A stretch of DNA of 64,000 nucleotides from Euphorbia lathyris (lineage: Eukaryota; Streptophyta; Magnoliopsida; Malpighiales; Euphorbiaceae), in NCBI RefSeq assembly GCF_963576675.1, contig NC_088916.1, positions 10,020,501 through 10,084,500 on the forward strand, read 5' to 3'. Of the stretch, positions 33,190 through 44,427 are shown piece after piece. The first letter of the stretch is position 1. The number at the start of each line of letters is the position of its first letter. The notes beneath the pieces were generated by a model. The model searched no databases and was not told the origin of the DNA. It worked only from the letters and a program-made list of their open reading frames with translations. Position numbers and translations under genes: made by a program.

Positions 33190-33631
33190 TTTGAAATTGT
33201 GATGTTTTAGTTACTAATTATGATCTATTTTTATTTTTTCCAAATTAGAGCATTTTCCAAATTAGAGCATATCTAGAAAGAACCAGAAAATTGAAATCTG
33301 ATTTCATGGGATCTTGTTAGGTGATTATTTATTTATTTATTGCGTTTTTCTATGATGGGTTGGAGGGATCATCTTTAGCCCCTGAAAGGCCAAGGGGACC
33401 TGCCATGATATATTTCGGACATTAGCTGATACCATCGCAATGGCTCTCTCTCGAGATCAATTAGCATATCTCACTCGCTATCTTCCGAGATCAATTAGCA
33501 TACCTCACGCACAATTGCAGAAAAGCATACCTCACGCATAATTACATTCATTTTTGCGGAATATTTTTACCTTCGGTTAGCATATCAATTCTCTTCATTG
33601 GAGTAGTAATAACTTCAGCTGCAATTCTGCA
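33190..33631 (+). repeat. Duplicated block F, copy 1
   Basis: Matches 41799-42250: shared words TTGTGATGTTTTAGTTACTA, GAGCATATCTAGAAAGAA, GATTATTTATTTATTTATTG, GTTGGAGGGATCATC, AGACATT/GGACATTAGCTGATACC, GATCAATTAGCATA and TTCAGCTGCAATTCTG. No protein motif seen. Internally it repeats GATCAATTAGCATA and CATACCTCACGCA. Confidence 0.5.
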
Positions 33632-34703
33632 TAGCGAAGTACCAAACAGAGGGTCCTAATTATAGTGATTAAAGTTAAAGGGTTTAGTGAAACCAAAATT
33701 TAAACATTATAATGGTCCAAAATTAGTTTTATAATATTTTAACATAGAAAATAAGTCGCTGTCTGTCTTTGAGATCAAATTGTTTAAGTTTTTTTTAAGC
33801 AACAACAAGAAAATAGAAGTGCATCTAAGAAAAAGTTTTTTCGAATTTAATAATTATGAAATAGTTCTATTAGATTTTATGTTCTTTATGATATACAAAA
33901 CATGATAACTGAAAAATGAAAAATTAAATTTGAGTATAATTAAAGAAGAGAAATAAATTATGAATTTTGTTGGAATTATAGATGTGAGAGAAAAACTCTC
34001 AAATTAGAAATTGATATAAATTAGGAAATTGATGTCCAACGTTTTTATTAGGAAATTTGGAAAGAATCTAAAATAAATTATGGAATTTGGAATTACTAAT
34101 TGATGCCCAGTTTTCATTAATATGGAAAGATAATAATCTGATTTTTTTTAAAAAAAAAAATACAAGTTTATAACTGCATTAATTTTTTTAGTTTTAAATA
34201 TTTTAGTTTTAAATGAAAACTAATTTAAAATCCTAGATCAATTAATACTAATACTAATAAATTACTATATTTGCCTATGTCATTGCAGGTGTCCCTCCTA
34301 TCCAGATTCAGAAACGGATCTATAATTTTTTTGTAATGATAAATGATACGATATAGCAAAGGGATCATTTTAGCAAATTATTTTAGTAGCATCAAATAAT
34401 ATTGTACTCTTACTTCCATGATGTATGTGCGTTTGATATCCTGAGAGATACTGACATACGAAATACACAAGAGACATGCCAAATAAGTGTCCATTCTACT
34501 TTTCTTTTTTATAATAATAAATTATTTACTCATAAAAATAATAAATGGTATTATATAGCCCGTTTAATACGTGGATTTTCTACTAATTTATGAAACTTTT
34601 AACATTCCAATTAATAAATTTTTTAGATAATATAAAGTACTCAAATTATTAAAAAAAAATCTTAAACTATTGTCTTAACAAAAAAGCATGAGTCATTTTC
34701 TTC
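33632..34703. other. AT-rich stretch, nothing recognised
   Basis: Runs of A and T, no coding potential, no paired transposon ends that I could find. Confidence 0.5.
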
Positions 34704-35220
34704 GGGTATTACTATTTACCGCTTCCAAATTACTCATCACCGTCCATATTTGGACAAATTTGCCATTTTCATAAATTTTTTCAAAATTGATTTTTTTGAT
34801 AGAATCGGCCAAAATTTGGCCTTAACGGATGCTGCATCCGCCCGGCCCATGGCGAGAACGGATGCGACATCCGTTTAGGCTAAATTTTACCGCTGCAAAA
34901 TCGTAAAATTTTTAGTGACAAAAATACTAAATTGTTCAATTTTTATGACAAAAAATGCAAAATCATCATAAAAAAATATATTGTTTTCATGAGTTTTTTG
35001 ATAAAAAAACCCGTAAATTGTAATGTTTCTGACTCTCGTAATCATCCGTTTCCAAGGTTTGGGTTGTCACAAATCAATTATTTTCATAATTTCAATTCTT
35101 ATTATTCGGATTTATGATTTTAGAGAGAGAATTTTCAGTTTTTGATCAAAAGTATGAGAATTGTAAAAAAGTTCAAATGGGGATGATGATAAGTAATTTT
35201 GATGTGGTATTTAACAATCC
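34704..35220. mobile_element. TIR element, family G, copy 1 (GC-rich palindromic core)
   Basis: Left end GGGTATTACTATTTACCGC and right end complement GGATTGTTAAATACCACAT form degenerate terminal inverted repeats, extended by AAATTACTCATCACC versus AAATTACTTATCATC. The core (34815-34890) has GGATGCTGCATCC and GGATGCGACATCC palindrome-like words with GGCCCATGG between. Non-coding. Sister copies at 39431 and 40500. Confidence 0.5.
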
Positions 35221-35299
35221 ACTTTTCCTAAACACTTAGGTGAAATTGGTTCTAGTGTCTAGAGAAAGTGCCGTTAGTTTAATTCAAAAAAAACCCAAA

Positions 35300-35600
35300 A
35301 GTTTAAATATAAGATACCAAAATATGGTTTTTAGGGAATTATCAAATTAGGTTTCACGTTTAAAATAACATCAAACGTTCGAAAAATGGTATCAATTTAA
35401 ACCTCGATAACATATTTGACACGTCATTTCTATTACTTCATTAAGTTATGAGTTCTCCCTCCACGTATAATTAACAAAACTTAATGTAGTAATATCAATA
35501 ACATATTTTGTTCTAGTATAAATGTCTAAATTGATAATTTTTTTAAACCTTAAACCTATATTATTGCTGCTGTATGTGAAATCTAAATTGATATTTCTTC
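35300..35600. mobile_element. Fold-back MITE, family S, copy 3
   Basis: GATACCAAAATATGG, AACGTTCGAAAAATGGTATC and CCTCGATAACATATTTGAC on the left mirror TTGTTCTAGTATAAATGTC and the AT-rich right arm. Same family as 2013-2290; it again lies just upstream of a gene-fragment block start. Confidence 0.5.
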
Positions 35601-35727
35601 AAATCAGTATTGATCAGATTCACATTAATGAACATGTAGAATTTACCCATTCATTATTAGATTTAGACTTATTAAAAGTAGAGATTCAAAGCAACCTGAA
35701 CTTATATTTAATAAACCTGGATTTAAC

Positions 35728-36480
35728 AGATTAATTTATAAATTTGACGGATGAAGCTGACGTGTGATTGTTCTTATCTGATATACTCCTTACCAAATTA
35801 CCAAAATAAGATCTGATACACCTACTACATAACCATAAGATGAATTTAGGGTTTTGAGGGGTGGCTCTTCTCCGCCGTTAGGTCGTAAAGGCATTGATAT
35901 CTCAACATGGGATGCGATTGCGAGATCCATTGCGGTTGGGGTTACATAGTAAACCGTGCACCGGTGGAAATGTCATCGGTGCTGTTGATTGCGATTAGGG
36001 TTACATACTCGACCGGTGGTTTGTGGTGCTTTGAGGGTGTTGGTCGGAACAAAACTCGACCAGCATCGGATCTCGTCTATGAAGGACCATCTGATAGTCA
36101 TGAACCTATACAAAATCATCTTTCTTCTTCAACAGTATGGGGAAGATTAAAACATGATATTCTGTTTCTAAACAAACAGATTTGTGTTTGAAAGAATCAA
36201 GAGAAAGCTCCAATTTATCATCCTAGTGAGATGAAGTTGAACTTTCATACCCAAGCTCGCCCACTCAGTATCTTCGACAGATCCGCTTAAGTTTTTCCTC
36301 TTTCGGTATGTCTCCACTCTCTAAATTCAGTGTTGCAGGTGAACAAGACGACAAGAGAAATGGATTGCTGAAGAAAGCTTATGAGCTTTCTGTGCTTTGT
36401 GACGCTGAAGTTGCTCTTATCATCTTCTCTAACCGTGGCAAGCTCTATGAGTTCAGCAGCATATCCAAATAGAGTGATCT
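35728..36480 (+). repeat. Gene-fragment block, copy C, MADS half
   Basis: Near-identical to copy A (2321-3070), with the words GATGAATTTAGGGTTTTGAG, GGTGGCTCTTCTCCGCC and AACAGTATGGGGAAGATT in the same order. It leads into the MADS fragment. Confidence 0.5.
36359..36472 (+). pseudogene. MADS-box domain fragment, best-kept copy
   Basis: Reads [20 protein letters not shown], then [17 protein letters not shown] and TAG (36470-36472). Every residue of the conserved C-terminal half of a MIKC-type MADS domain is as in functional proteins. Upstream in the same frame [13 protein letters not shown] stands where the DNA-binding helix should be, so the piece has been joined to foreign sequence at or near the KR before NGLL. 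No I/K/C domains follow. It is a fragment only, a sister of 2935-3048. Confidence 0.5.
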
Positions 36481-36839
36481 AATCCTTCTGAGTTATATAT
36501 ATATATGTATAAAAGGGATTTGAGTTTGACACATGGAGGTGATGTGTCCGTGTCTTCTTATTTGATACCAAGATCTGACGCAATACATAGCAACGATTAC
36601 AGCTACAAATTGACTCAATTTGGTTCTAATAGTTTGTATCGAAAGAAAGTTCAGTTGCCATTTTCTATTTGTTGATGTCCCTCCCCTCCTTCTCCTTCTC
36701 CGCCGTGCATCGGTGGTGTAAATGTCATCGATGTTCCCTTCCTAAAGACACCCTGCAACTCGACCGCGTTTTGATTCATCTATAAAGCTTAAATCTGTAC
36801 AAGGATAGTCATGAACCCATACAAAATTATCCACACACT

Positions 36840-37034
36840 GATTCATTTGCAGCCCCTGTGTTTGCCGGTAATTTTCATTTTGTAATTAAGTTTGCTGCTG
36901 TTATATACTTCTTTTGTTTGCTTCACTTGTGACTTTAGTTTACTTCTTCGCTTTCCACAGTGATAGATCTGGGCGATCCAGTTTTTCTGTTTGACCCTTC
37001 TTTTCCTTCTTAACGAGGAGTTGAAGAATCCCTG
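36840..37034 (+). pseudogene. Aminotransferase fragment, copy C
   Basis: Matches the fragments at 30452 and 58300: CATTTGCAGCCCCTGTGTTTG, cut by the intron GTAATTTTC...TCCACAG, then GTGATAGATCTGGGCGATC and TTTGACCCTTCTTTTCC. DPGDEV has become DLGDPV, and the downstream EACIR part is shortened by a deletion. Degraded. Confidence 0.5.
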
Positions 37035-37508
37035 TAAGTTTATGATGAATTAGCATTTTTTTTTTTTGTGTGTGAAAAATCATAGTATTTTGATTAGTCA
37101 GTAGCGCAGAAATTCAATTTGTTGTTCGAAATAGAGGAAGCAGGAGTAGTTCTTATTATTGTTCTTTGAATGAGATCCCCAATTTTGGTATTTTGGTAGT
37201 TGAAGTTGGTTACCACAAGAAACAATTAAGATTATACTTGCTTTTTTGCTCCTTATCCTACCTGTTTTCTTATTTGTGTAGTAATAATTTTATTAACATA
37301 TAAAAATAAAACGTCATTTTTCAATTTCAAGGTCGAAATATAAATTCTTCTTTTCTTTTCAATTTCGATAACCGAAAACTGGGAAAAGAGAAATGGGAAA
37401 TGTTTCCTAAACCTGAACAAGACCTTGGTTGTGCACCTTTTTTTGAAATGAAAAGGGGTACTATTGATTCTCGTATTTTGTAATGAAAATGAAGATTTAG
37501 TATTTTGA

Positions 37509-38043
37509 TTGCATATAGTTCCAAATCAGAAAATTGATTCAAAATTTGCAACTTCAGAAACTTTCTGCAAAGTAAATCATGATATGAGGTTGTATGCTGA
37601 TTTGATTGAGTGGATGCTTCAGGTGACTGTGCTGTTGCTCCATGTTCTAAAACAAGATTGGAACACAGTGGTAACAGCACAAGGAAAGCAAGAGGCGAAT
37701 GAAGATTCAGGTTTTTCATTAGTACATTGCAGTATAAATGGAGATATTTCTGTATGGACCGACTTGGGCGAGCTTGGATGAAAAGGCTTCAAGTGGTGTT
37801 TGCCTATTGTACTATGAATGATACTATTTATTCTGTAGCCTGGGACACTTTTGGAAGAGCACGAGAGTAAGAGTTTTGATATTTTATTTTCTAATGTAAT
37901 CTAAATTGTGATGCAATTAAATATGAATGCATTGCAGGAATTTCTTGTTTGGCGAATACAAAAACACAGGACCATGATCAGTTTATCAAGGGCGTGCTCC
38001 ATTCGCTAAGCAATTGGATGATGCAGGAGTCAAGATATGTTAA
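37509..38043 (+). pseudogene. Pectinesterase fragment, copy C
   Basis: Exon-like frame 37509-37781 includes WNTVVTAQGKQEANEDSGFS, then LVHCSINGDISVW, the pectinesterase strip around TAQ.R...E.(T/S)GF.(F/L)..C. It goes out of phase at GGGCGAGCTTGG, where copy D has one more G and reads DLGRAW. The next piece (to ~37866) reads LQVVFAYCTMNDTIYSVAWD in the shifted frame. After an intron ending GCATTGCAG, 37938-38043 reads NFLFGEYKNTGP, a stop, then SVYQGRAPFAKQLDDAG. Pectinesterase demethylates cell-wall pectin. The GEYKNTGP version here is nearer the family pattern than copy D. Confidence 0.5.
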
Positions 38044-38900
38044 AGGGCTTGTAGCAGAGTAAATACTTTCTGCAATGATCAGTGATGAAAAATCCCAGAT
38101 TTTGTGATGTGCATTTGGGATGACAGATTTCCAACATTGAAAACAGCTTCGAGTTTGTTATGTTCTTCAGCTGTCAAGTTGGACAAAAACCAAGCAAGGC
38201 TAGATGATACTGGTGTACTGCCATTGCTTCAAAGTTCGGCAACTCCTTCAAGTTTGAAACCGAGGGGCAACACAGAAATCAGACATTGGCCTTTAAAAAG
38301 GTATAAACTGTTGTCTTTTCCTTGCATAAACACAGGGTAAAGAAAGTAAAGAAAGTAAATAGTCTGGGTAGAAGAAGGATGATGTTTATCAATTATGATT
38401 CGAGAGGAGTCCAGATATCGTAGGAGAGGTTTTTCACGTTGTAAAGTTAGAAATTGGTAAGTTTCATGTCATGAAACTAATGTTTGAAGGCTGAAGGTTG
38501 TGGTTTGAAGTTGTAGGACTAAAAGTGGTTTTTAAGTAGATCAGACTTATGTTGTTATTTGAGTTAATTTGGAAAGATGATGAAAGACATTTATTTGGTA
38601 CTCTTGATTGATATATGACTGAAGAAAGAAATGATTTATTAGAAAATGGATATGTTTTAGTCATATGCACAAGTGATTTTCAATTTCAATTTGAAAATGA
38701 TCATTGCTTATTTGTTGTATGCCTCTTCTCTTTTCTTCTCTCTGTATATGTGTGCTTTTGTGTTGTGAATGAAAATTATAGAAGTTGGACGCAAAAATAA
38801 GTCAGAACGAGGCTGAGAAAGCTGTTGGCATTGCTTAAGTAGTAGCACAGGAATGAAGTTGCAAAATATGACTGCTATAGTTGATGTTGATATAGAGAGC

Positions 38901-39430
38901 ATGTTGATTTTTTATCCAGGTTGTGGACAACATGAATCTTGCATATGTATGTACAGCTGTATCTTCAAACAACTAAAACATTCCGGTACAGTAGTCACTC
39001 TCTCGTATCCCTGTTAGTTCTAGACTTATTAGAATTTTAGGGTGGAGATTCAGAGTATCCTAAGGATCCGAAGGCTCCGAATGATCAAATTTATTTAGCT
39101 TAAGGTTTAGATTTAATAAATCTAAATTTAACGGTAAATGATCAAATTCATTTGGTTAATAAGTCTAAATCTAACAGTGAATGATCAAATTCATTTGGTC
39201 GTTAAGGTCTATGTGAACACTTTTGTTCATCCCTAATAGGCAGATCCAGAAACAGTACGTCACTCGTCACTAGCTTTTGAGAACCAGAGGTGCAATTGAT
39301 GCTGATAGGTTGCAGTACGTCACTCGTCACTAGCTTTTGAGAACCAGAGGTGCAATTGATGCTGATAGGTTGCAATCAGTGCATAAATTTAATGCCACTC
39401 GTGAATTAAACATATATCCGAATCCAATAT
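38901..39430. other. Non-coding stretch with a 60-bp tandem duplication
   Basis: Apart from the duplication at 39253-39372, it shows repeated phrases on TAAATCTAAC and AATGATCAAATTCATTTGGT (39060-39210). No protein signal. Confidence 0.5.
39253..39372 (+). repeat. Exact 60-bp tandem duplication
   Basis: CAGTACGTCACTCGTCACTA opens each unit (39253 and 39313), and the two units are identical over 60 bases. Confidence 0.5.
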
Positions 39431-40107
39431 GGGTATTGCTATTTATCACCCTTAAATTCCTTACTACCGCCATCTTTTGACAATTTTACCCTTTGCATAA
39501 TTTTTGATTCAAAATTTGAGAGGAAAATTTAAAATTTGGCCTAAACGGATGCGGCATCCGTTCGGCCCATGGTGGGGGCGGACGCGGCACTCCGACCGAC
39601 CCATGGCAAGAACGGATGGCGCATCCGCCCCCACCATGGGCCGGGCGGATGCGCCATCCGTTCTCACCATTGGTGGGGCGGAGTGTCACGTCCGCCCCCA
39701 CCATGGGCCGAACGGATGCCGCATCCGTTTAGGCCAAATTTTGAATGTGCAAAATCGTAAAATTTTTAGTGACGAAAAATACTAAATCGTTCAATTTTTT
39801 ATGACGAAAAATGCAAAATTCCCCAATTTTTTGTGACAAAAAATACAAAATCGTCATGAAAAATATGTATTATTTTCATGAGTTCTTTGATAAAAAAACA
39901 TAAATTTTAATGTTTCCGACTCGTAATCGTCCATTTTCGTGGTTCAGGTTGTTACACATCAATTATTTTCATAATTTCAATTATTGTTTTTCGGGTTTAT
40001 GATTTTGGAGAGAGAATTTTTAGTTTTTGATCAAAATTATGAGAAGGGCAAAAAAGTCCAAATGAAGGCGGTGATAGTAATTTGAGTGCGGTATTTAGCT
40101 GCTGACA
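39431..40107. mobile_element. TIR element, family G, copy 2, with long hairpin core
   Basis: Left end GGGTATTGCTATTTATCACC; right end complement resembles it (GCGGTATTTAGC read outward). The sequence between arms parallels copy 1: AAATTTTTAGTGACGAAAAA, TTTTCATGAGTTCTTTGAT, AGTTTTTGATCAAAATTATG. The core 39531-39742 is a long inverted repeat. Right limit approximate. Confidence 0.5.
39531..39742. repeat. GC-rich inverted repeat core of family G
   Basis: The outer ~54 bases (AAAATTTGGCCTAAACGG ... GGGGGCGGACG) are perfectly mirrored at the right end. Inner parts pair with few mismatches. Palindromes GGATGCGGCATCC and GGATGCGCCATCC-type words and CCATGG recur. Strongly GC-rich inside AT-rich DNA. 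Confidence 0.5.
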
Positions 40108-40499
40108 TCCAGTATTAGCACAATTAACCGAGTCAGAAGGTGTGAACTCATCCGTGCTATGTTGCAGGATACAGAATATAGCACGGATACAGAAACGGAT
40201 GGGAAACGTATTAAAGATATCAGCAATGATGATAATAATAATTAAAGAACTTGTAATAGAAAATACTATTTCCCTGGATACATCGAACGAAATAAGCTAA
40301 GCAAATAAATTAAATTAAGCATAGCATAGATACATTGTACTATCTAATTATGTAGCTAATATCTAATTAAATGTGTAATTAATTTGTTGGGAATGCTTTT
40401 ATTTGAATGATTACAGTCTGATCCATGAATACCATATGGAGTCTCTCGCTGAGCTGACTGCAGAAAATAGAAGAGCAACCGTTTTTTGTGTTTATATTA

Positions 40500-40655
40500 G
40501 GGTATTGCTATATACCGCATCTAAATTCCTTATCACCTCACCCATTGGACCATTTTGCCCTTGACATAATTTTTTTGTCAAAATTGGGAAACTTTTTTTT
40601 TGAGAGAAAATTCAAAATTTAGCCTAAACGGATGCGGCATCCGTTCCCGCCATGG
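40500..40655. mobile_element. TIR element, family G, copy 3, left half only
   Basis: GGGTATTGCTATATACCGCA starts it and CCTAAACGGATGCGGCATCC appears near 40622. It breaks off at CCGCCATGG into block E sequence. No right end. Confidence 0.5.
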
Positions 40656-40893
40656 TATTTGGTATTTTGGTATTATGATGCTTATTTTGGTATTTGACTA
40701 TTTTTGTTATTTGAGGTAATTTGGAAAGATGACGAAAGGTATTTATTTGGTAGTGTTGATTCGTATATGAATGAAGCAAGAAATGGATTTTAGAAAATGA
40801 ATCTTCTCTATCTGTGTGCTTTTGTGTTGGATGCAAAAAGATTGCAGAATGTTAGAAAGTTGCTGGCATTGAACAAGTAGTAGTACAGGAATG
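40656..40893 (+). repeat. Gene-fragment block, tail-only copy E
   Basis: Matches the tails of copies C (38560-38860) and D (60585-60800): GGAAAGATGA.GAAAGG.ATTTATTTGGTA, ATGAATGAAGCAAGAAATG and GAAAGTTGCTGGCATTG. Confidence 0.5.
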
Positions 40894-40901
40894 ATTGAAC
40901 T

Positions 40902-41317
40902 AAGTGGCGAATACAGGATTGTTCGGCTGGGGGCCGATTTTACACGTGATGTGTAAAATATATTTATTTTTTTTTGCTAAATTGAACTTGTTCAAAATTT
41001 TTTTCGTAATATATACCTAATAGGTAAAAGAAAATTAGAAATTTGGATTTAAAGATGGCCTAACAGGTAAAAAAAAAATTAGAAATTTGAATTTAGAGAT
41101 GATCCAATAGGCCAAAAAAAATGGAATTTTAGATTTAGAGTGTCTAACAGGACTTGAGCCAATTTTAGAGTGTTAATTCAACACCCGACGATTATTTCTT
41201 GGAAACAGGGGGTCGGAACCACCACAACCTCAAATTTCTTGAAGACAGGGGCCGAAACTACTTGTGGTCATGGTGGTTCCAGCGGCCGGAGGGGCCCGGT
41301 CCCTGTCTCCGCCCCTG
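40902..41317. mobile_element. Non-autonomous hAT element (416 bp)
   Basis: Exact 8-bp target duplications ATTGAACT at 40894-40901 and 41318-41325. Ends AAGTGGCGAATACAGG and, from the right, CAGGGGCGGAGACAGG, a typical plant hAT terminus with decay on the left. Interior AT-rich with GGTCGGAACCACCACAACC near the right end. No coding. Confidence 0.5.
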
Positions 41318-41346
41318 ATTGAACTTTTATGTGGTCTGTCAGAAAC

Positions 41347-41347
41347 A

Positions 41348-41378
<31 letters not shown>
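41347..41378. repeat. (AAT)n microsatellite
   Basis: About ten AAT units in a row. Confidence 0.5.
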
Positions 41379-41798
41379 GTAGTGTTAGTTGATGTAGAAA
41401 AAGAATGAGTTACTTGTGAAAATGGTCCCATGACCAATTGTCAGGTAGTCACTTTGTGATGTCTATTTCAAGTCCACTAGTATTTATATGGATCTTGATG
41501 ACCCTTAGAATGTTTTGAATCTGCATCCTAGGATTTTAATCAGCGTAAATCTAACAGTTAATGACCAAATTTATTTGTTCATTAGGGCTCTTTGGTTTTA
41601 GTTGAATATCTAATTTAGACTGTGATAACCAATTTGTGACTCAATGTTTGCAGCAGAAGATGGGATTGTCCCTACATAATCTTGTGATGTTATTAAAATT
41701 GAGACCATATATTTTTGCAATTTACTCTAATCGATACAGCTTGAAATCCATGTTAAATATACAAGACTCGTAATTCGATTGCCAAATCGTAATCTGTT
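41379..41798. other. Stretch without recognised features
   Basis: AT-rich, no frame with a domain, no paired ends seen. Confidence 0.5.
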
Positions 41799-42250
41799 AT
41801 GAAATTGTGATGTTTTAGTTACTAACTATGACTTATTTTCATTCTTACCTTTCCAAATTAGAGCATATCTAGAAAGAAAATTGAAATCCGATTTCATCGA
41901 ATATTGTTAGGTGATTATTTATTTATTTATTTATTGCGTTTTTGCAGGTTATTTACATGATTGGTTGGAGGGATCATCCTTGGCAGCAGAAGGCTAGAAG
42001 TAGGGGATCTGCCACGATATCTTTCAAGGATATCCAGCAGCAATTTGGCAGACATTAGCTGATACCATCGCAAATATCCAGCAGCAATTAGGCAGACATT
42101 AGCTGATACCATCGCAATCTCATCTCTCAAGATCAATTAGCATACCTCACGTAGTTGCATTCATTTGTGTTAAATATTTTTACGTTTTGGTTAGCATAGC
42201 AATTCTGTTTGTAGGAGTAATAATAAATTCAGCTGCAATTCTGTTGTAAT
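41799..42250 (+). repeat. Duplicated block F, copy 2, with a 44-bp tandem duplication
   Basis: Partner of 33190-33631. Within it TATCCAGCAGCAATT(T/A)GGCA repeats: units 42031-42074 and 42075-42118 differ at about one base. Confidence 0.5.
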
Positions 42251-42699
42251 GATGCACCGATGCTTCTAAGAGGTTGGTGTTTTTAAGAGGTTTATGTACG
42301 AGTGTCGGATATTCTGGGGATATGGACACACGGAATACATACGGGACACACTAAATACGTGTCTATTCCCGTTTCTTTATGATAATTAACTTTTATAAGT
42401 ACAAATTTTAGCATGTTAAACCAAATTGAATCGAAGATGATGAAGACGAAGCTTATTTTAATAAGTGAATTCATATGCTCTCTTTTAGGTAAATATGTTG
42501 AAATAATCGGTTAAATAGGTTTTATAACCTTCTCAAATTTACTCTAATGAAAAATGAAGATTAACTACAATATTATAAAGAGATATAAGTGTTAAATTAC
42601 ATTATATCATATTGCTAATTGAATCAAATTGTAATGAAAAATGAAGATAACTACAATATTATAAGTGCTGAATTACATAATGATGCTAATTTGAATCAA
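42251..42699. other. Stretch without recognised features
   Basis: AT-rich. A local near-repeat of AATGAAAAATGAAGAT..AACTACAATATTATAA occurs at 42546 and 42631. Nothing else. Confidence 0.5.
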
Positions 42700-42995
42700 G
42701 GCATAATATCTATTTGGCTCTCGAAACTAAGGCTTCAAAGTCATTTAAGATCTTAAACTATCAACATTATTAATCGAGTTCCTGAATTAAGAAAAAATCA
42801 TCAATTGAGTCCCCATTCTAAACAAAAATCATCAATTGAGACCTAATCGAAATTCATTCGGTTGAGCAATTTCAGACCATCTATATAAAATAGTCACAAC
42901 TTTTGATTTTAGGATATGATCAGAGATGGATCCAGGATTTATATATAGTGGGGGGCAAACTAACAATTGCTTCAAACTTGTATTAAATTACTAAA

Positions 42996-43539
42996 GGAAT
43001 AAGGTGTAAAAATACCCATAACTTTTACAACAATGAGCAATTTTAGCCCTAACATCTAAAATGATGCAATTTTACTCCTAACGTTGACAGCGAAGAGCAA
43101 TTTTACCCATAAAGTTGACAAATTGGGTTAATATCAGACATTATTGTAAAACACAAATTTTTTGTTCCTTATTATGCATATCAGTTCGGTTTTAAAAAAA
43201 ATTCATATTTTCTGTGATTTAATAATACAATAGAATTGGAAGTTAATATTTATTAATTCGGCGAAATATTTTGATTTTTTTTTGTCCAACTCGTAAAATA
43301 GACAGTATATATTTTAATTTTTTTAAACTTTTTTTTTCACGTCTAATCATATGTTTTTGCCCTGTCACTAATGAGTAATAAAATGACTCATATGTGAAAT
43401 TTAGATGACAAGATTCATGACCGAGAATACAGTTTGATGAATTATTTCTAAAATTGACCCAAACTTGACAGCGTTAGAGATTAAATTGCACCATTTTAGA
43501 CGTTAGGGTAAATTGCTCTTGTCTTTTACGCCTTATCCC
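42996..43539. mobile_element. Mutator-like MITE nested in the hAT (544 bp)
   Basis: Exact 9-bp duplications ATTACTAAA at 42987-42995 and 43540-43548. Ends GGAATAAGGTGTAAAA and, from the right, GGGATAAGGCGTAAAA; long arms continue through GAGCAATTTTA.CCCTAAC and TCTAAAATG.TGCAATTT. Non-coding. Confidence 0.5.
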
Positions 43540-44332
43540 ATTACTAAATGTTAAATTGCTCCAAACTACCAAACAATTACAAACATTATAGGTATTGTTG
43601 TTCATTATACCATTACTAAATGTCAAATTGTTTCAAACTACCAAACAATTGCTAAATTGCTTCCAACTAATAATTGCTAAATAACTAAATTGCTTCATTT
43701 AATACTAAAATTTCTAAATTGCTATATTAAAACTGCTAAATAACTAAATTATAATAACCAGCGTATAAGCAAACACCAAAATTACATAAGAAAAAATACA
43801 AATTCATAAGAATTACACCTTTTTGCAAACAATAATTCATAATCCAAACCATATTTCATAAACCACCAGCAAACCAAAGCATGAGAACATAATTCTATCA
43901 GCAAGCCATAATTTATAACCCAAGCTAAAATTCATCAGCAAACCATAATTCACCAGCAAATAATAAGAAGTGTTCGAAATTTGTAATTAATGAAGAAGTC
44001 GTTCAATTCAACCTTCGTTTTGTTCCTCCTGATTCGAGATTTGTAAAAAAGTCGTTCTTGAAGTTCAAATTGAAGGAAGGAGAGACAGACGGACGGACGA
44101 TGACGATGACGATGACTACGACTACGACAGAGAGTGAGAGAGAAGAGCAAATTAGGAGTTTGGGTTGTGGAATTTGAGATTGAGAGAGAAGAGCAAATTA
44201 GGAGTTTGGGAATTCAAAATTGAGGGAGAGATTGAGAGGTTAGGGCTTGAGGTGAGATTCAGAGATTTAGAACAGATGAGTTCTAACATGCGTGTGCGTC
44301 ATTGACAGACTGAGGAAATTTGATTGAGGGGT

Positions 44333-44427
44333 GTTTTTTGTAATTTTTCTTTCTGATTTTTTTTTTTTTTTTTTGCACAAAACGACGTCGTTTTGTGAAA
44401 AATAAATCAGAAAGAAAAATTACAAAA
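44333..44427. repeat. Inverted repeat with a 22-bp perfect palindrome
   Basis: Outer arms TAATTTTTCTTTCTGATTT and AAATCAGAAAGAAAAATTA pair perfectly. Between them are a T run and CACAAAACGAC with its exact complement (44376-44397), centred on GACGTC. Confidence 0.5.

Larger units (their letters stand above)
36510..38900 (+). repeat. Gene-fragment block, copy C, aminotransferase/pectinesterase half
   Basis: Follows the order of copy D (57985-60900): a TTATTTGATACCAAGATCTG start, aminotransferase piece, pectinesterase pieces, then a tail with GAAGTTGTAGGACTAAAAG and GACTGAAGAAAGAAATGATT. Introns are retained, so the copying was of DNA and not of mRNA. Confidence 0.5.

Noticed and set aside
39486..39785. 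Frames on both strands over the GC-rich core
   Set aside because: They arise from the palindromic GC-rich inverted repeat; low-complexity residues only.
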